From the NCBI GenBank assembly GCA_000474255.1, contig BATO01000025.1:1-64000 (forward strand): a stretch of 64,000 nucleotides of DNA. Reading direction: 5' to 3'. The translations under genes and the position numbers were made by a program. The stretch comes from Aquipseudomonas alcaligenes MRY13-0052 (GTDB lineage: Bacteria; Pseudomonadota; Gammaproteobacteria; Pseudomonadales; Pseudomonadaceae). Shown one piece after another: positions 1 through 11,777 of the stretch (within the stretch, counting starts at the first letter, position 1; each line of letters starts with the position of its first letter). Below the pieces are notes generated by a model. It did not search any database. It was given only the letters and a program-made list of their open reading frames with translations, and was not told the origin of the DNA.

Positions 1-73
1 TCCAATCCCGCCATGGATCAATGAAGATAGGCGCCGTGCAGTTATCATGGACACCCGTTTTCGTTCCTGAGCC

Positions 74-1156
74 ATGCCCATGCGCCCGCTGATCGCCGCT
101 GTCGACCTTTCCGCCATCCGCCACAACCATGCCGTCGCCAAGCGCTGTGCGCCGGAGCGCCAGGTGTTTGCGGTGGTCAAGGCCAATGCCTATGGGCATG
201 GCGTGCGTGAGGTGGTCAGCGTGCTGCACGACGTCGCCGATGGCTACGCAGTGGCCTGCCTGGAAGAGGCGGCGGAAGTCCGCGCCATGGATGACCGCGC
301 GCGCATCCTGCTGCTGGAAGGCTGCTTCGAGCCCCGCGAGTACCTGATCGCCGCCCAGCTGGGACTGGATGTGGTGGTGCAGGGCGAACGCCAGGCCGAG
401 GCCCTGCTGGCTGCCGAGACCAGCCGCCCGCTGAATGTCTGGCTGAAGCTGGATTCCGGCATGCACCGCCTCGGTTTCGATGCCGAGGCCCTGCGCGAGT
501 GGCACGGGCTCCTGCGTGGCGCCAGCAAGGTCGCCGAACTCAACCTGATCAGCCACTTCGCCTGCGCCGACGAGCGCGGCCACGCACTCACCGAGCAGCA
601 GGTGGAGTGTTTCCTCGGCCTGCTGGACCTGGATTTCGACCAGCGCAGCCTGGCCAACTCCGCCGCCATCCTCACCATTCCCGCCGCGCACATGGACTGG
701 GTGCGCCCCGGCATCATGCTCTACGGCGCCACGCCGTTCGCCGACCTCACCGCGCGCGAGCTGGGGCTCAAGCCGGCCATGAGCCTGACCGCCGAGCTGA
801 TCGCCGTGCGTGATGTCGCGGTGGGGGAAAGTGTCGGCTATGGCGCCACCTGGGTCGCCGAGCGCCCTTCGCGCATCGGCATCGTCAGCTGCGGTTATGC
901 CGACGGCTACCCGCGCAATGCCCCCAGCGGCACGCCGGTGGTGATTCGCGGGCAGCGCGTGCCCCTGGCGGGGAGGGTGTCGATGGACATGCTCGCGGTG
1001 GATCTCAGCGACCTGCCGGAAGCTGCCGAAGGCGATGCCGTGGAGCTGTGGGGCAAGCAATTGCCGGTGGACGAGCTGGCGGCAGCCTGCGGCACCATCG
1101 GCTACGAGCTGCTCACCCAGGTCACCGCGCGGGTGCCGCGGCGCTACCTGAGCTAA
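74..1156 (+). CDS. alr: Alanine racemase (PLP-dependent)
   Basis: Interconverts L- and D-alanine in the cytoplasm to supply D-Ala for peptidoglycan. The 360-residue length is normal for the family. The PLP-binding lysine is K36 in VVKANAYGHG, and the C-terminal half has the SVGYGATW motif carrying the usual catalytic tyrosine region. The N-terminus (RPLIAAVDLSAIRHN) resembles the biosynthetic Alr rather than the catabolic DadX of pseudomonads. There are two candidate ATGs, at 74 and 80, with no strong ribosome binding site before either; the second would start MRPLIAAV as I recall for Pseudomonas Alr. It converges with the diguanylate cyclase gene, leaving 3 bases between the two stop codons. 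Confidence 0.95.
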   Translation: MPMRPLIAAVDLSAIRHNHAVAKRCAPERQVFAVVKANAYGHGVREVVSVLHDVADGYAVACLEEAAEVRAMDDRARILLLEGCFEPREYLIAAQLGLDVVVQGERQAEALLAAETSRPLNVWLKLDSGMHRLGFDAEALREWHGLLRGASKVAELNLISHFACADERGHALTEQQVECFLGLLDLDFDQRSLANSAAILTIPAAHMDWVRPGIMLYGATPFADLTARELGLKPAMSLTAELIAVRDVAVGESVGYGATWVAERPSRIGIVSCGYADGYPRNAPSGTPVVIRGQRVPLAGRVSMDMLAVDLSDLPEAAEGDAVELWGKQLPVDELAAACGTIGYELLTQVTARVPRRYLS

Positions 1157-1159
1157 GGC

Positions 1160-3070
1160 TCAGACCAGCCCGCTCGGCACCTTGAGCACGTCCAGCTCCA
1201 GGCGTGCCTCGCTGGACAGCTCGCCATCGGCGCCGAAGATCGCGAAGCCCGAGCGGCCCTTCTCCTTGACCTTGTACATCGCCTGGTCGGCGGTCTTGTA
1301 GAGGCCGGCGAACTGCCGCGCATGTTGCGGGTAGAGCGCCACGCCTATGCTGATGGTCACCGTCAGGCGCTGGGTGCCGTAGAGCACTGGCTCCGCCAGT
1401 TCAGCCAGCAGCCGCTCGGCGATCTCCCGGGCATGGGGCTCGGAATCCGGCCCGCAGATCAGCACCGCGAATTCGTCGCCGCCCAGGCGCGCCACGCTGT
1501 CGCCGCCGCGTACATGCTCGCGCAGGCGCTGGCCGATGGTACGCAGCATCGCGTCGCCGGCGTCGTGCCCGTACTTGTCGTTGATCGGCTTGAAGTGGTC
1601 CAGGTCGATCAGCATCAGCGCCACCGTCTCGCCACGACGGCCGGCGTTGGCCAGGGCGGTCTCGGCGCGTTCGATCAGGTAGCGGCGGTTGGGCAGGTCG
1701 GTCAGGGCGTCATGGAAGGCCGCGTGCTCCAGCTCCTGCTCGCGCTCGCACAGGCGCAGGTTGGCGGCCGCCAGCTCGGCGGTGCGGTTGGCCACGGCGG
1801 CCTGCAGCTCGTCGGCGCTGGCCTGCATCTGCGCCAGGCGCGCGGTCTTCTCGCGGTCCACCTGCTCCAGCGCGGCGGCTTTCTCTTGCTTGAGCATCTG
1901 GATGCGGTAGGCGAGGGCGAAGGAGAACAGGATCGACTCCGCCGCCACGGCGATGGGGAACATGTAGGCGGTGAAGTTGGTGGGCTGGATGATCCCCGCC
2001 GCCCGCATCACCAGCACTGCGGTGCTGACCAGCACGGTGCCGTAGCCGACCAGGTAGAAGCGCGCCGGAATGAAGCCCTGGTACCAGCGCACACCGGCGC
2101 TCACCAGCGCGGTGGGCACGGTGACGATGGGCGTGATGGCGATCAACAGGGCGCCCTCGGCGCGGTAGCCGAAGGCGTTGATGAGGATGGCGATGGCGTA
2201 GAGCACGCAGCTGACGTTGAAGGCGCGGTCGGCCCAGACCAGTCCACGCCGCGTGTACAGCAGCTCCTGGGTGAAGCGCATGACGAAGATGCCCCAGAGC
2301 GAGGGCAAGCTGATGCGGTCGAGCCAGAAGGGCACCGGCGATCCGCCCCAGAAATACTGGAAGCCATGGCCGGTCATGCTGAGGATGAACACCAGGGCGC
2401 AGCCGGTGGCCAGCACGTACCAGAGGTAGGCCTTGTCGCGCAGGGCTACGAGTATGAACAGGTTGTAGAGGAACAGCGCCAGGATCACCCCGTAGATCAG
2501 GCCGAAGCCCATGTCCTCGGTGGCGCGCAGGTCCTGCAGGTCATCCAGCTGCCAGGCCTTGAGCGGAAAGGAGTTGCCGGCCGGGTCGTAGCTGCGGAAG
2601 TAGAAGGTCAGGGGCTCTGTGCCGAGGTCCGGCAGGCGGAACACCATGCGCCGGTAGTCGAAATCACGGCCCTCGGCGAAGGGCACGCTCTCGCTGGTCT
2701 CGCGCTCGGTCCAGCCGCCCTGGCCGTCGGGCAGGTACAGGCGCACACGGAACACGGTGATGCCGGAGTTCTCCAGCCACCATTGGGCGGGCGCATCGGC
2801 GGCGCGGGCCAGTTGCACCTTCACCCACCAGGCGCTGCGGCTCTGCCCCACGGAGGCGCGGCCGTCTGCGGGAACGAAGCGCGACTGCACCACCGGATCG
2901 GCCATGTCGGCGATGCCGAGGCTGCCGCTGGGGTCTTCCAGCAGCTCTATATGGGTATTCAGGGGCGTGCCGCTGCTATCGGCCTGCAACAGGAAAGGGG
3001 CCGCACTGGTCTGGCCGCAGAGGCCGAATATGCCCAGCAGAAACACTGAGAGATGGATTAAGCGAAGCAC
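1160..3070 (-). CDS. Membrane diguanylate cyclase: 7TMR-DISM extracellular and 7TM domains, GGDEF output
   Basis: Predicted to make cyclic di-GMP in response to an extracellular ligand. From a GTG start at 3070 the protein is 636 residues: signal peptide 1-24, 7TMR-DISMED2-type periplasmic domain about 26-170, seven membrane segments about 190-390, coiled coil about 395-445, then a GGDEF domain. The active-site motif GGDEF (530-534) is intact, and a product-inhibition I-site RGGD (521-524) lies exactly five residues before it. I chose GTG 3070 because AAGGAG stands 6 bases upstream and a signal peptide follows at once. An upstream in-frame extension to 3289 would overlap the divergent ygiQ gene and bury the signal peptide. 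Confidence 0.9.
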   Translation of the reverse strand: MLRLIHLSVFLLGIFGLCGQTSAAPFLLQADSSGTPLNTHIELLEDPSGSLGIADMADPVVQSRFVPADGRASVGQSRSAWWVKVQLARAADAPAQWWLENSGITVFRVRLYLPDGQGGWTERETSESVPFAEGRDFDYRRMVFRLPDLGTEPLTFYFRSYDPAGNSFPLKAWQLDDLQDLRATEDMGFGLIYGVILALFLYNLFILVALRDKAYLWYVLATGCALVFILSMTGHGFQYFWGGSPVPFWLDRISLPSLWGIFVMRFTQELLYTRRGLVWADRAFNVSCVLYAIAILINAFGYRAEGALLIAITPIVTVPTALVSAGVRWYQGFIPARFYLVGYGTVLVSTAVLVMRAAGIIQPTNFTAYMFPIAVAAESILFSFALAYRIQMLKQEKAAALEQVDREKTARLAQMQASADELQAAVANRTAELAAANLRLCEREQELEHAAFHDALTDLPNRRYLIERAETALANAGRRGETVALMLIDLDHFKPINDKYGHDAGDAMLRTIGQRLREHVRGGDSVARLGGDEFAVLICGPDSEPHAREIAERLLAELAEPVLYGTQRLTVTISIGVALYPQHARQFAGLYKTADQAMYKVKEKGRSGFAIFGADGELSSEARLELDVLKVPSGLV

Positions 3071-3275
3071 CGCACGCTCCTTGTGCCCGTAACCTCTGGA
3101 GGGGCGGGCGGTATTGTTATCGGCAGGAGTATAGCCATTAGGTATCAGCCTGATGACAGCTATATGTCGCCTGGCGCAAAGGGTTGTGTAAAACCCAGTG
3201 GGGAAGTCGGACTTGTTCATTTTTTGTGCTATATTTCGCGCCCGCTTTTTCACCTGAGATCCGACGGTCCCTGCC

Positions 3276-5555
3276 ATGCAAGCCGCCAAGCCGCTGTTCG
3301 ACTATCAGAAGTACTGGGCCGAATGTTTCGGTCCTGCACCTTTCCTGCCAATGAGCCGGGCGGAGATGGACCAACTTGGCTGGGATTCCTGCGACATCAT
3401 CATCGTCACCGGTGATGCCTACGTCGATCATCCTTCGTTCGGCATGGCGATCATCGGCCGCCTGCTGGAGGCCCAGGGCTTCCGCGTCGGCATCATCGCC
3501 CAGCCCGACTGGCGCTCGAAAGACGACTTCATGAAGCTCGGCGAGCCCAACCTGTTCTTCGGCGTCGCCGCCGGCAACATGGACTCGATGATCAACCGCT
3601 ACACCGCCGACAAGAAGATCCGCTCCGACGACGCCTACACCCCCGGCGGCCTGGCGGGCAAGCGCCCGGACCGCGCCAGCCTGGTGTACAGCCAGCGCTG
3701 CAAGGAGGCCTACACCCACGTGCCCATCGTGCTCGGTGGCATCGAGGCCTCGCTGCGCCGCATCGCGCACTACGACTACTGGCAGGACAAGGTCCGCCAC
3801 TCGATCCTGATCGACGCCTGCGCCGACATCCTGCTCTACGGCAACGCCGAGCGCGCCGTGGTGGAGATCGCCCAGCGCATGGCCTACGGCGAGAAGATCG
3901 ACTCGATCACCGACATCCGCGGCACCGCGTTCATCCGCCGCGATACGCCCGAGGGCTGGTACGAGGTCGACTCCACGCGCATCGATCGCCCGGGCAAGGT
4001 CGACAAGATCATCAACCCCTACGTCAACACCCAGGACACCGAAGCCTGCGCCATCGAGCAGGAAAAGGCCCCGGTCGAAGACCCGAACGAACCCAAGGTC
4101 GTGCAACTGCTGGCCAGCCCGCGCATGACCCGCGAAAAGACCGTGATCCGCCTGCCGTCCTTCGAGAAGGTACGCAACGACCCGGTGCTCTACGCCCACG
4201 CCAACCGCGTGCTGCACCTGGAAACCAACCCGGGCAACGCCCGCGCGCTGGTGCAGCGTCATGGCGAGACGGACGTGTGGTTCAACCCGCCGCCCATCCC
4301 CATGACCACCGAGGAAATGGACTACGTGTTCGGCATGCCCTATGCGCGGGTGCCGCACCCGGCCTATGGCAAGGAAAAGATCCCCGCCTACGAGATGATC
4401 CGTTTCTCGGTGAACATCATGCGTGGCTGCTTCGGCGGCTGCACCTTCTGCTCCATCACCGAGCACGAAGGCCGCATCATCCAGAACCGCTCGGAAGAGT
4501 CGATCATCCGCGAGATCGAAGAGATCCGTGACAAGGTGCCCGGCTTCACCGGCGTCATTTCCGACCTCGGCGGCCCCACCGCCAACATGTACCGCATCGC
4601 CTGCAAGAGCCCGGAAATCGAATCCGCGTGCCGCAAGCCGTCCTGCGTGTTCCCGGGCATCTGCCCGAACCTGAACACCGATCACTCCTCCCTGATCCAG
4701 CTGTACCGCAGCGCCCGTGCGCTGCCGGGGGTGAAGAAGATCCTCATCGCCTCGGGCCTGCGCTACGACCTCGCCGTCGAGTCGCCGGAATACGTCAAGG
4801 AGCTGGTCACCCACCACGTCGGTGGCTACCTGAAGATCGCCCCGGAACACACCGAGGAAGGCCCGCTCAACCAGATGATGAAACCGGGCATCGGCAGCTA
4901 CGACCGCTTCAAGCGCATGTTCGAGAAGTACTCCAAGGAGGCCGGGAAAGAGCAGTACCTGATCCCCTACTTCATCGCCGCGCACCCGGGCACCACCGAC
5001 GAAGACATGATGAACCTCGCCTTGTGGCTCAAGGGCAATGGCTTCCGCGCCGACCAGGTGCAGGCCTTCTACCCCTCGCCCATGGCCAGCGCCACCGCCA
5101 TGTACCACTCGGGCAAGAACCCCCTGCGCAAGGTCACCTACAAGAGCGACGGCGTGACCATCGTCAAGAGCGAGGAGCAGCGCCGCCTGCACAAGGCCTT
5201 CCTGCGCTACCACGATCCCAAGGGCTGGCCGATGCTGCGTGCCGCGCTGGAGCGCATGGGCCGCGCCGACCTGATCGGCAACGGCAAGCACCAGCTGATC
5301 CCGTCCTACCAGCCGGAAACCGACAGCTACCAGAGCGCCCGCCGCAAGAACTCCACCCCGGCCGGCAGCAAGAAGGTCGGCAAGGCCATGCTCACCCAGC
5401 ACACCGGCCTGCCGCCCCGCGCCAGCGACGGCAGCAAGCCCTGGGACAAGCGCGAGGAAGCCAAGGCCGCGGCCCAGGCCCGTCGCCAGGCGGAGAAGGG
5501 TGGCGCCGGCAAGGGCGGCAAGAAGCCCGGCAAGCGCCCCGCCGTACCGCGCTGA
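3276..5555 (+). CDS. YgiQ family radical SAM protein
   Basis: Predicted radical S-adenosylmethionine enzyme of unknown substrate. The 759-residue product carries the 4Fe-4S ligand set CX3CX2C (CFGGCTFC) at about residues 385-392, a long N-terminal UPF0313 domain with [17 protein letters not shown] near residue 45, and a basic, lysine/alanine-rich low-complexity tail after about residue 690 ([14 protein letters not shown] and following). Length and architecture are those of the YgiQ family. It is divergent from the diguanylate cyclase gene and is followed by a clear intrinsic terminator at 5570-5598, so it is probably monocistronic. Confidence 0.93.
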   Translation: MQAAKPLFDYQKYWAECFGPAPFLPMSRAEMDQLGWDSCDIIIVTGDAYVDHPSFGMAIIGRLLEAQGFRVGIIAQPDWRSKDDFMKLGEPNLFFGVAAGNMDSMINRYTADKKIRSDDAYTPGGLAGKRPDRASLVYSQRCKEAYTHVPIVLGGIEASLRRIAHYDYWQDKVRHSILIDACADILLYGNAERAVVEIAQRMAYGEKIDSITDIRGTAFIRRDTPEGWYEVDSTRIDRPGKVDKIINPYVNTQDTEACAIEQEKAPVEDPNEPKVVQLLASPRMTREKTVIRLPSFEKVRNDPVLYAHANRVLHLETNPGNARALVQRHGETDVWFNPPPIPMTTEEMDYVFGMPYARVPHPAYGKEKIPAYEMIRFSVNIMRGCFGGCTFCSITEHEGRIIQNRSEESIIREIEEIRDKVPGFTGVISDLGGPTANMYRIACKSPEIESACRKPSCVFPGICPNLNTDHSSLIQLYRSARALPGVKKILIASGLRYDLAVESPEYVKELVTHHVGGYLKIAPEHTEEGPLNQMMKPGIGSYDRFKRMFEKYSKEAGKEQYLIPYFIAAHPGTTDEDMMNLALWLKGNGFRADQVQAFYPSPMASATAMYHSGKNPLRKVTYKSDGVTIVKSEEQRRLHKAFLRYHDPKGWPMLRAALERMGRADLIGNGKHQLIPSYQPETDSYQSARRKNSTPAGSKKVGKAMLTQHTGLPPRASDGSKPWDKREEAKAAAQARRQAEKGGAGKGGKKPGKRPAVPR

Positions 5556-5569
5556 TCGACCTGCCCCGC

Positions 5570-5598
5570 GAAAACGCCAGCCCCGAGCTGGCGTTTTC
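5570..5598 (+). terminator. Intrinsic terminator after ygiQ
   Basis: A 12-bp perfect stem GAAAACGCCAGC / GCTGGCGTTTTC with a 5-base loop (CCCGA), starting 15 bases after the ygiQ stop. The A-rich and T-rich ends make it potentially bidirectional. Confidence 0.9.
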
Positions 5599-5741
5599 AT
5601 TTCCGGCCACTGTCCAAGGCCTGTGGGAACGACTTCAGCCGCCCGCTGTTCTATGCGAAATAGGCTTCGCTGAAGGGACTAGTTACAAAATGTTTTTGGC
5701 ACTATAGTTCCAATCTCATAAAAACAACGACGGAGCCCGCC

Positions 5742-6979
<1,238 letters not shown>

Positions 6980-6983
<4 letters not shown>

Positions 6984-8098
6984 AGCGAGGCTTGCTGTTG
7001 ATCGCCCTCCTGCTGCTGGCCGCCTGCGGCCGGCAGCCGGAGCCGCGGTTCATGCCCGAAGGTGACGCCTACCCCGAGAAGCTCAGCGAATGGGGCATGC
7101 TGCGCCTGGCCGACGGCCACCTGCAGCCGGTAGCCGCCGTGCTGCCCTATGACCTCAACACCCCGCTGTTCACCGACTACGCGCACAAGATGCGCACCCT
7201 GTGGATGCCCGAAGGGCAAGCGGCGCAATACGGCGAAGACCACTTCGACTACCCCGTCGGCACCGTGCTGACCAAGACCTTCTACTACCCCCGCGACGAA
7301 CAGGGCCGCCTGCTGAAGAACGGCCAGGACGACCGCGACCCCCGTGAAGGCCTGGCCCTGGCCCGCGTGCGCCTGGTGGAAACGCGCATCCTGCTGAGGC
7401 AGAAGGAGGGCTGGATGGCGCTGCCCTATGTCTGGGACGAGGCGCAGAAGGAAGCCACCCTGGAATGGGCCGGTGCCAGCTTCGACCTGGAACTGCTGGA
7501 CGAGAAGGGCCAGCGCCTCGCCGTCGACTACCAGGTGCCCGACGCCAACCAGTGCGCCGGCTGCCATGAAGAGCGCCATGGCGAAGGCGTGCGTCCCCTC
7601 GGCCCCAAGGCGCGGCACCTGAACAAGGAGCTGGCCTACGCCGATGGCCTCGACAACCAGCTCGCCCATTGGCAGAAGCGCGGCTTCCTCATGGGCCTGC
7701 CCGAGGCGGCCGGCATCCCGCGCAACGCCCTGTTCGGCCAGCCCCGTGACGGTGAAAGCCTGGAGCTGCAGGCGCGCAGCTACCTCGACGCCAACTGCGG
7801 CCACTGCCACAACCCCAAGGGCCCGGCACGCACCTCCGGCCTGTTCCTCGACGCCGCCGCGCAGATGGGCATCAACTACGGCCTGTGCAAGCAGCCCGTG
7901 GCCGCCGGCAAGGGTTCCGGCGACCGCCTGGTGGACATCCACCCGGGCAAGCCCGAGGAATCGGTCCTCACCTACCGCGTCGAAAGCACCGACCCCAGCG
8001 TGATGATGCCCGAGCTCGGCCGCTCCGCCGTCCACCGCGAAGGCCTCGACCTGCTGGAGCGCTGGATCGCCGGCCTGCCCGGTGCCTGCCGCAGCTAG
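6980..8098 (+). CDS. SO2930-family diheme c-type cytochrome lipoprotein
   Basis: A 372-residue lipoprotein (lipobox LLAAC, Cys16) with two covalent heme sites, CAGCH (192-196) and CGHCH (273-277). It is presumably periplasmic or outer-membrane-attached and passes electrons. No catalytic domain beyond the heme region is recognisable. The start codon overlaps the beta-helix gene by four bases, which implies coordinated production of the two lipoproteins. A short hairpin repeat follows at 8117, so the unit probably ends here. Confidence 0.88.
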
Positions 8099-8116
8099 CG
8101 GCAGGCACCGGGGCCT

Positions 8117-8183
8117 CTGTGGGAGCGGTTTCAACCGCGATGGGCGTGCACGGCGCTGATCGCGAATGAATTCGCTCCCACAG
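8117..8183. repeat. REPIN-like inverted repeat (GTGGGAGCG family)
   Basis: Outer arms CTGTGGGAGCG (8117-8127) and CGCTCCCACAG (8173-8183) are perfect reverse complements. Inside are the short palindromic cores GGTTTCAACC and GCGAATGAATTCGC. This is the usual two-REP-in-inversion arrangement of pseudomonad intergenic repeats. The rest of the 8099-8399 gap shows no gene; the sequence from 8184 to 8399 is unremarkable apart from the AGGAGG before the next gene. Confidence 0.8.
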
Positions 8184-8399
8184 GGCACCATCCCCGTCAT
8201 CTTCCCTGTCTATGCTCACTCGCACTTCATGGTCGTCGGCACGCGACACGAACCATTTTCGTGCACGCCGTTCGAACCAATGCGGCCCGAGCCCCGTTCC
8301 AGTGCCGGCTCGGGGCGCGCCATCGACAAAACAGCACCTTGCGCGCTGGCATGAGACTTGCGCAGCAAGGCCATCGCTCAGGCTCGCAGGAGGCACGCC

Positions 8400-11300
8400 G
8401 TGTCGATCCACGTCGCACTGCACCACGTCACTCACTATCGCTACGACCGCGAGGTCGCCCTCGGCCCGCAGATCGTCCGCCTGCGCCCGGCGCCCCACAG
8501 CCGCACGCGCGTCCTCGGCTACTCGCTGAAGGTCGAACCGGGCAAGCACTTCATCAACTGGCAGCAGGACCCGCAAGGCAACTACCTGGCGCGCCTGGTG
8601 TTCCCCGAAAAGACCCGCGAACTCAAGGTCGAGGTGGACCTGGTGGTCGAGATGGCGGTGTTCAACCCCTTCGACTTCTTCCTCGAGCCCTATGCCGAGC
8701 AGGCGCCCTTCACCTACACCGCCGACGAGCAACGCGAGCTGGCGCCCTACCTCAGCCGCCAGCCGGCCACGCCGCTGTTCGCTAAATACCTCGCCGCTGT
8801 CGACCTCACACCGCGCGCCAGCGTCGACTTCCTGGTGGAACTCAACCAGCGCGTCTCCCGCGACATCCGCTACCTGATCCGCATGGAGCCTGGCGTGCAG
8901 ACGCCCGAGCAGAGCCTGGAGCTGGGCTCCGGCTCCTGCCGCGACTCCGCCTGGCTGCTGGTGCAGCTGCTGCGCCATATCGGCCTTGCGGCGCGCTTCG
9001 TCTCCGGCTACCTGATCCAGCTCACCGCCGACCAGAAGGCCCTCGACGGCCCCAGCGGCACCGAGGTGGACTTCACCGACCTGCATGCCTGGTGCGAGGT
9101 CTACCTGCCCGGCGCCGGCTGGATCGGCCTCGATCCCACCTCCGGCCTGTTCGCTGGCGAAGGCCACGTGCCGCTGGCCTGCAGCCCCGAGCCGTCGTCG
9201 GCAGCGCCCATCAGTGGCGCGGTGGACGAGTGCGAGTGCGAGTTCTCCCACGAGATGCGCATCGAGCGCGTCTGGGAAGCGCCCCGGGTCACCCGGCCCT
9301 ACAGCGACGAGCAGTGGGCGGCGATCCTCGACCTCGGCCGCCGCATCGACCGTGACCTGCAGGCCCGCGACGTGCGCCTGACCATGGGCGGCGAGCCCAC
9401 CTTCGTCGCCATCGACCACCCCGACGACCCGGAGTGGAACACCGCCGCCCTCGGCCCCAACAAGCGACGCCTGGCTGCCGAGCTGTTCCACCGCCTGCGC
9501 GGGCAGCACGCCCCCAACGGCCTGGTGCACTTCGGCCAGGGCAAGTGGTACCCGGGCGAGCAGTTGCCGCGCTGGTCGCTGAACTGCTTCTGGCGCCGTG
9601 ACGGCGAGCCGATCTGGAGCGACCCGGCGCTGTTCGCCGACGAAACCCGCAGCTACGACGCCAGCGCCGAGCTGGCCGGGCGTTTCCTCGCCCAACTGGC
9701 CGAGCGCCTGGGGCTCGCCGACGACGGCATCTTCCCGGCCTACGAGGACTGGTACTACTACCTCTGGCGCGAGCGCCGGCTGCCGACCAACGTCACCCCG
9801 GAAGACCCGCGCCTGGCCGACCCGCTGGAGCGCGAGCGCCTGCGCAAGGTCTTCGAGCAGGGCCTGGGCGAGATCGTCGGCCAGGTGCTGCCCCTGGGCC
9901 GCAACAGCGAAGGCGACGGCTGGCAGACCGGGTCCTGGTTCCTGCGCGACGAACACTGCCGCCTGCTCCCCGGCGACTCGGCCATGGGCTACCGCCTGCC
10001 GCTGGACTCGCAACCCTGGGTCAGCGAGGCCGACTACCCCTATATCCACGCCGCCGACCCCGGGCAGGCCTTCCCGCCGCTGCGCCGTGCCGCCGAGATC
10101 CGCCCCCAGCCGCGCCGTGCTGCCCCGGGCAAGGGCGAGCCCGCGCGCGCACCGGAGCTGTATCAGTCGGCGGCTGATGTCACCCGCACCGCGATCTGCG
10201 CCGAACCCCGTGACGGGCGCCTGTACCTCTTCATGCCGCCCCTGGCGGAGCTCGACAACTGGCTGGAGCTGGTGGCCGCCATCGAAGCCACCGCTCGCGA
10301 GCTGGAATGCCCGGTGCTGCTGGAAGGCTACGAGCCCCCCGGCGACCCGCGCCTGAACACCTTCCGCGTCACCCCCGACCCGGGCGTGATCGAAGTGAAC
10401 ATCCACCCGTCGGGCAACTGGGACGAACTGGTGGAACGCACCGAATTCCTCTACGAGGCCGCGCGGCAGACGCGCCTGGCCAGCGAGAAATTCATGGTGG
10501 ATGGCCGCCACGTCGGCACCGGCGGCGGCAACCACTTCGTCCTCGGTGGCGCCACCCCGGGCGACTCGCCCTTCCTGCGCCGGCCCGACCTGCTGCGCAG
10601 CCTGATCAGCTACTGGCACAACCACCCCTCGCTGTCCTACCTGTTCTCCGGCCTGTTCATCGGCCCCACCTCCCAGGCGCCGCGGGTGGACGAGGCGCGC
10701 AACGACGCCCTCTACGAACTGGAAGTGGCCTTCGCGCAGATGCCCGAGCCGGGCGCCGAATGCCCGCCCTGGCTGGTGGACCGCCTGCTGCGCAACCTGC
10801 TGGTGGACGTCAGCGGCAACACCCACCGCGCCGAGTTCTGCATCGACAAGCTCTACTCGCCCGACAGCGCCTCCGGCCGCCTCGGCCTGCTGGAGCTGCG
10901 CGCCTTCGAAATGCCGCCCCATGCGCGCATGAGCCTGGCCCAGCAACTGCTGCTACGGGGCCTGGTGGCGCGCTTCTGGGAGGAACCCTACGCACCGCCG
11001 AAACTGGCGCGCTGGGGCACCGAACTGCACGACCGCTTCCTCCTGCCGCACTTCGTCCAGCAGGACTTCGACGATGTGGTGCACGAACTCAACGAGGCGG
11101 GCTACCCGGTGCGCGGTGAGTGGTTCGCGCCGCACTTCGAGTTCCGCTTCCCCAAGTACGGCGACTTCATGGTCAAGGGCATCGAACTGGAACTGCGCCA
11201 GGCCCTGGAACCCTGGCACGTGCTGGGCGAGGAGGGCGCCGGCGGCGGCACCGTGCGCTACGTCGATTCGTCCCTGGAGCGGGTTCAGCTCAAGCTCTCC

Positions 11301-11687
11301 GGCCTCGCGCCGGACCGCTACGTGCTCACCTGCAACGGCGAGCCTGTCCCCCTCCAGTCCACCGGCCGGGTCGGCGAATTCGTCGGTGGCGTTCGCTACC
11401 GCGCCTGGCAGCCGGCCTCCTGCCTGCAGCCCATGATCGGCGTGCACGCGCCCCTGGTGTTCGACCTGGTGGATACCTGGATGCAGCGCTCCCTCGGCGG
11501 CTGCCAGTACCATGTCGCCCACCCCGGCGGGCGCAACTACGACAGCTTCCCGGTCAACGCCTATGAAGCCGAAAGCCGCCGCCTGGCGCGCTTCTTCCGC
11601 CTCGGGCACAGCCCCGGCACGCTCCGGGTGGAGCCGCCGCAAAGGAACGACGAGCTGCCCATGACCCTGGACCTGCGCCGCCATTAA
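8400..11687 (+). CDS. Transglutaminase-like protein with C-terminal DUF2126 domain
   Basis: A 1095-residue cytoplasmic protein from a GTG start preceded by AGGAGG. The N-terminal part has the bacterial transglutaminase N-domain (residues 4-90) and a transglutaminase core with an intact catalytic triad: Cys180 in GSGSCRDSAW, His229 in DLHAWCEVY, Asp245 in IGLDPTSG. Residues from about 290 to the end are the large DUF2126 domain. The family is associated with circularly permuted ATP-grasp/alpha-E proteins in predicted peptide synthesis or modification systems (Aravind and colleagues' amidoligase survey). The substrate is unknown. The gene begins a three-gene run with the same arrangement here. 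Confidence 0.9.
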   Translation: MSIHVALHHVTHYRYDREVALGPQIVRLRPAPHSRTRVLGYSLKVEPGKHFINWQQDPQGNYLARLVFPEKTRELKVEVDLVVEMAVFNPFDFFLEPYAEQAPFTYTADEQRELAPYLSRQPATPLFAKYLAAVDLTPRASVDFLVELNQRVSRDIRYLIRMEPGVQTPEQSLELGSGSCRDSAWLLVQLLRHIGLAARFVSGYLIQLTADQKALDGPSGTEVDFTDLHAWCEVYLPGAGWIGLDPTSGLFAGEGHVPLACSPEPSSAAPISGAVDECECEFSHEMRIERVWEAPRVTRPYSDEQWAAILDLGRRIDRDLQARDVRLTMGGEPTFVAIDHPDDPEWNTAALGPNKRRLAAELFHRLRGQHAPNGLVHFGQGKWYPGEQLPRWSLNCFWRRDGEPIWSDPALFADETRSYDASAELAGRFLAQLAERLGLADDGIFPAYEDWYYYLWRERRLPTNVTPEDPRLADPLERERLRKVFEQGLGEIVGQVLPLGRNSEGDGWQTGSWFLRDEHCRLLPGDSAMGYRLPLDSQPWVSEADYPYIHAADPGQAFPPLRRAAEIRPQPRRAAPGKGEPARAPELYQSAADVTRTAICAEPRDGRLYLFMPPLAELDNWLELVAAIEATARELECPVLLEGYEPPGDPRLNTFRVTPDPGVIEVNIHPSGNWDELVERTEFLYEAARQTRLASEKFMVDGRHVGTGGGNHFVLGGATPGDSPFLRRPDLLRSLISYWHNHPSLSYLFSGLFIGPTSQAPRVDEARNDALYELEVAFAQMPEPGAECPPWLVDRLLRNLLVDVSGNTHRAEFCIDKLYSPDSASGRLGLLELRAFEMPPHARMSLAQQLLLRGLVARFWEEPYAPPKLARWGTELHDRFLLPHFVQQDFDDVVHELNEAGYPVRGEWFAPHFEFRFPKYGDFMVKGIELELRQALEPWHVLGEEGAGGGTVRYVDSSLERVQLKLSGLAPDRYVLTCNGEPVPLQSTGRVGEFVGGVRYRAWQPASCLQPMIGVHAPLVFDLVDTWMQRSLGGCQYHVAHPGGRNYDSFPVNAYEAESRRLARFFRLGHSPGTLRVEPPQRNDELPMTLDLRRH

Positions 11688-11777
11688 GCTGGGCACCGCC
11701 GCAGCTGGCATCCGGCCAGTTGTCGGCGGTACCTTGGATGACAGTTGAGAACGGGCGCGTCCATTCGCGAGTACCAG

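Noticed and set aside
1-73. End of an upstream gene before alr
   Set aside because: No frame with recognisable protein sequence runs into base 73. The stretch is too short to assign.
3138-5600. Long minus-strand open frame opposite ygiQ
   Set aside because: Antisense shadow of the radical SAM gene in GC-rich DNA. The translation is Val/Ala/Gly/Arg-rich low-complexity, with no domain and no ribosome binding site. Similar shadows opposite 8-15 kb, 22-25 kb and 42-44 kb were dropped for the same reason.
5682-5708. Sigma-70 promoter before the beta-helix gene (GTTACA ... TATAGT)
   Set aside because: The -10 is plausible but the spacer is 15 bases and the -35 only partly matches; too weak to list as a feature.
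5697-5712. Sigma-54 promoter before the beta-helix gene (TTGGCAC...)
   Set aside because: The GG is followed after 10 bases by CC instead of the invariant GC, so the -12 element is missing.
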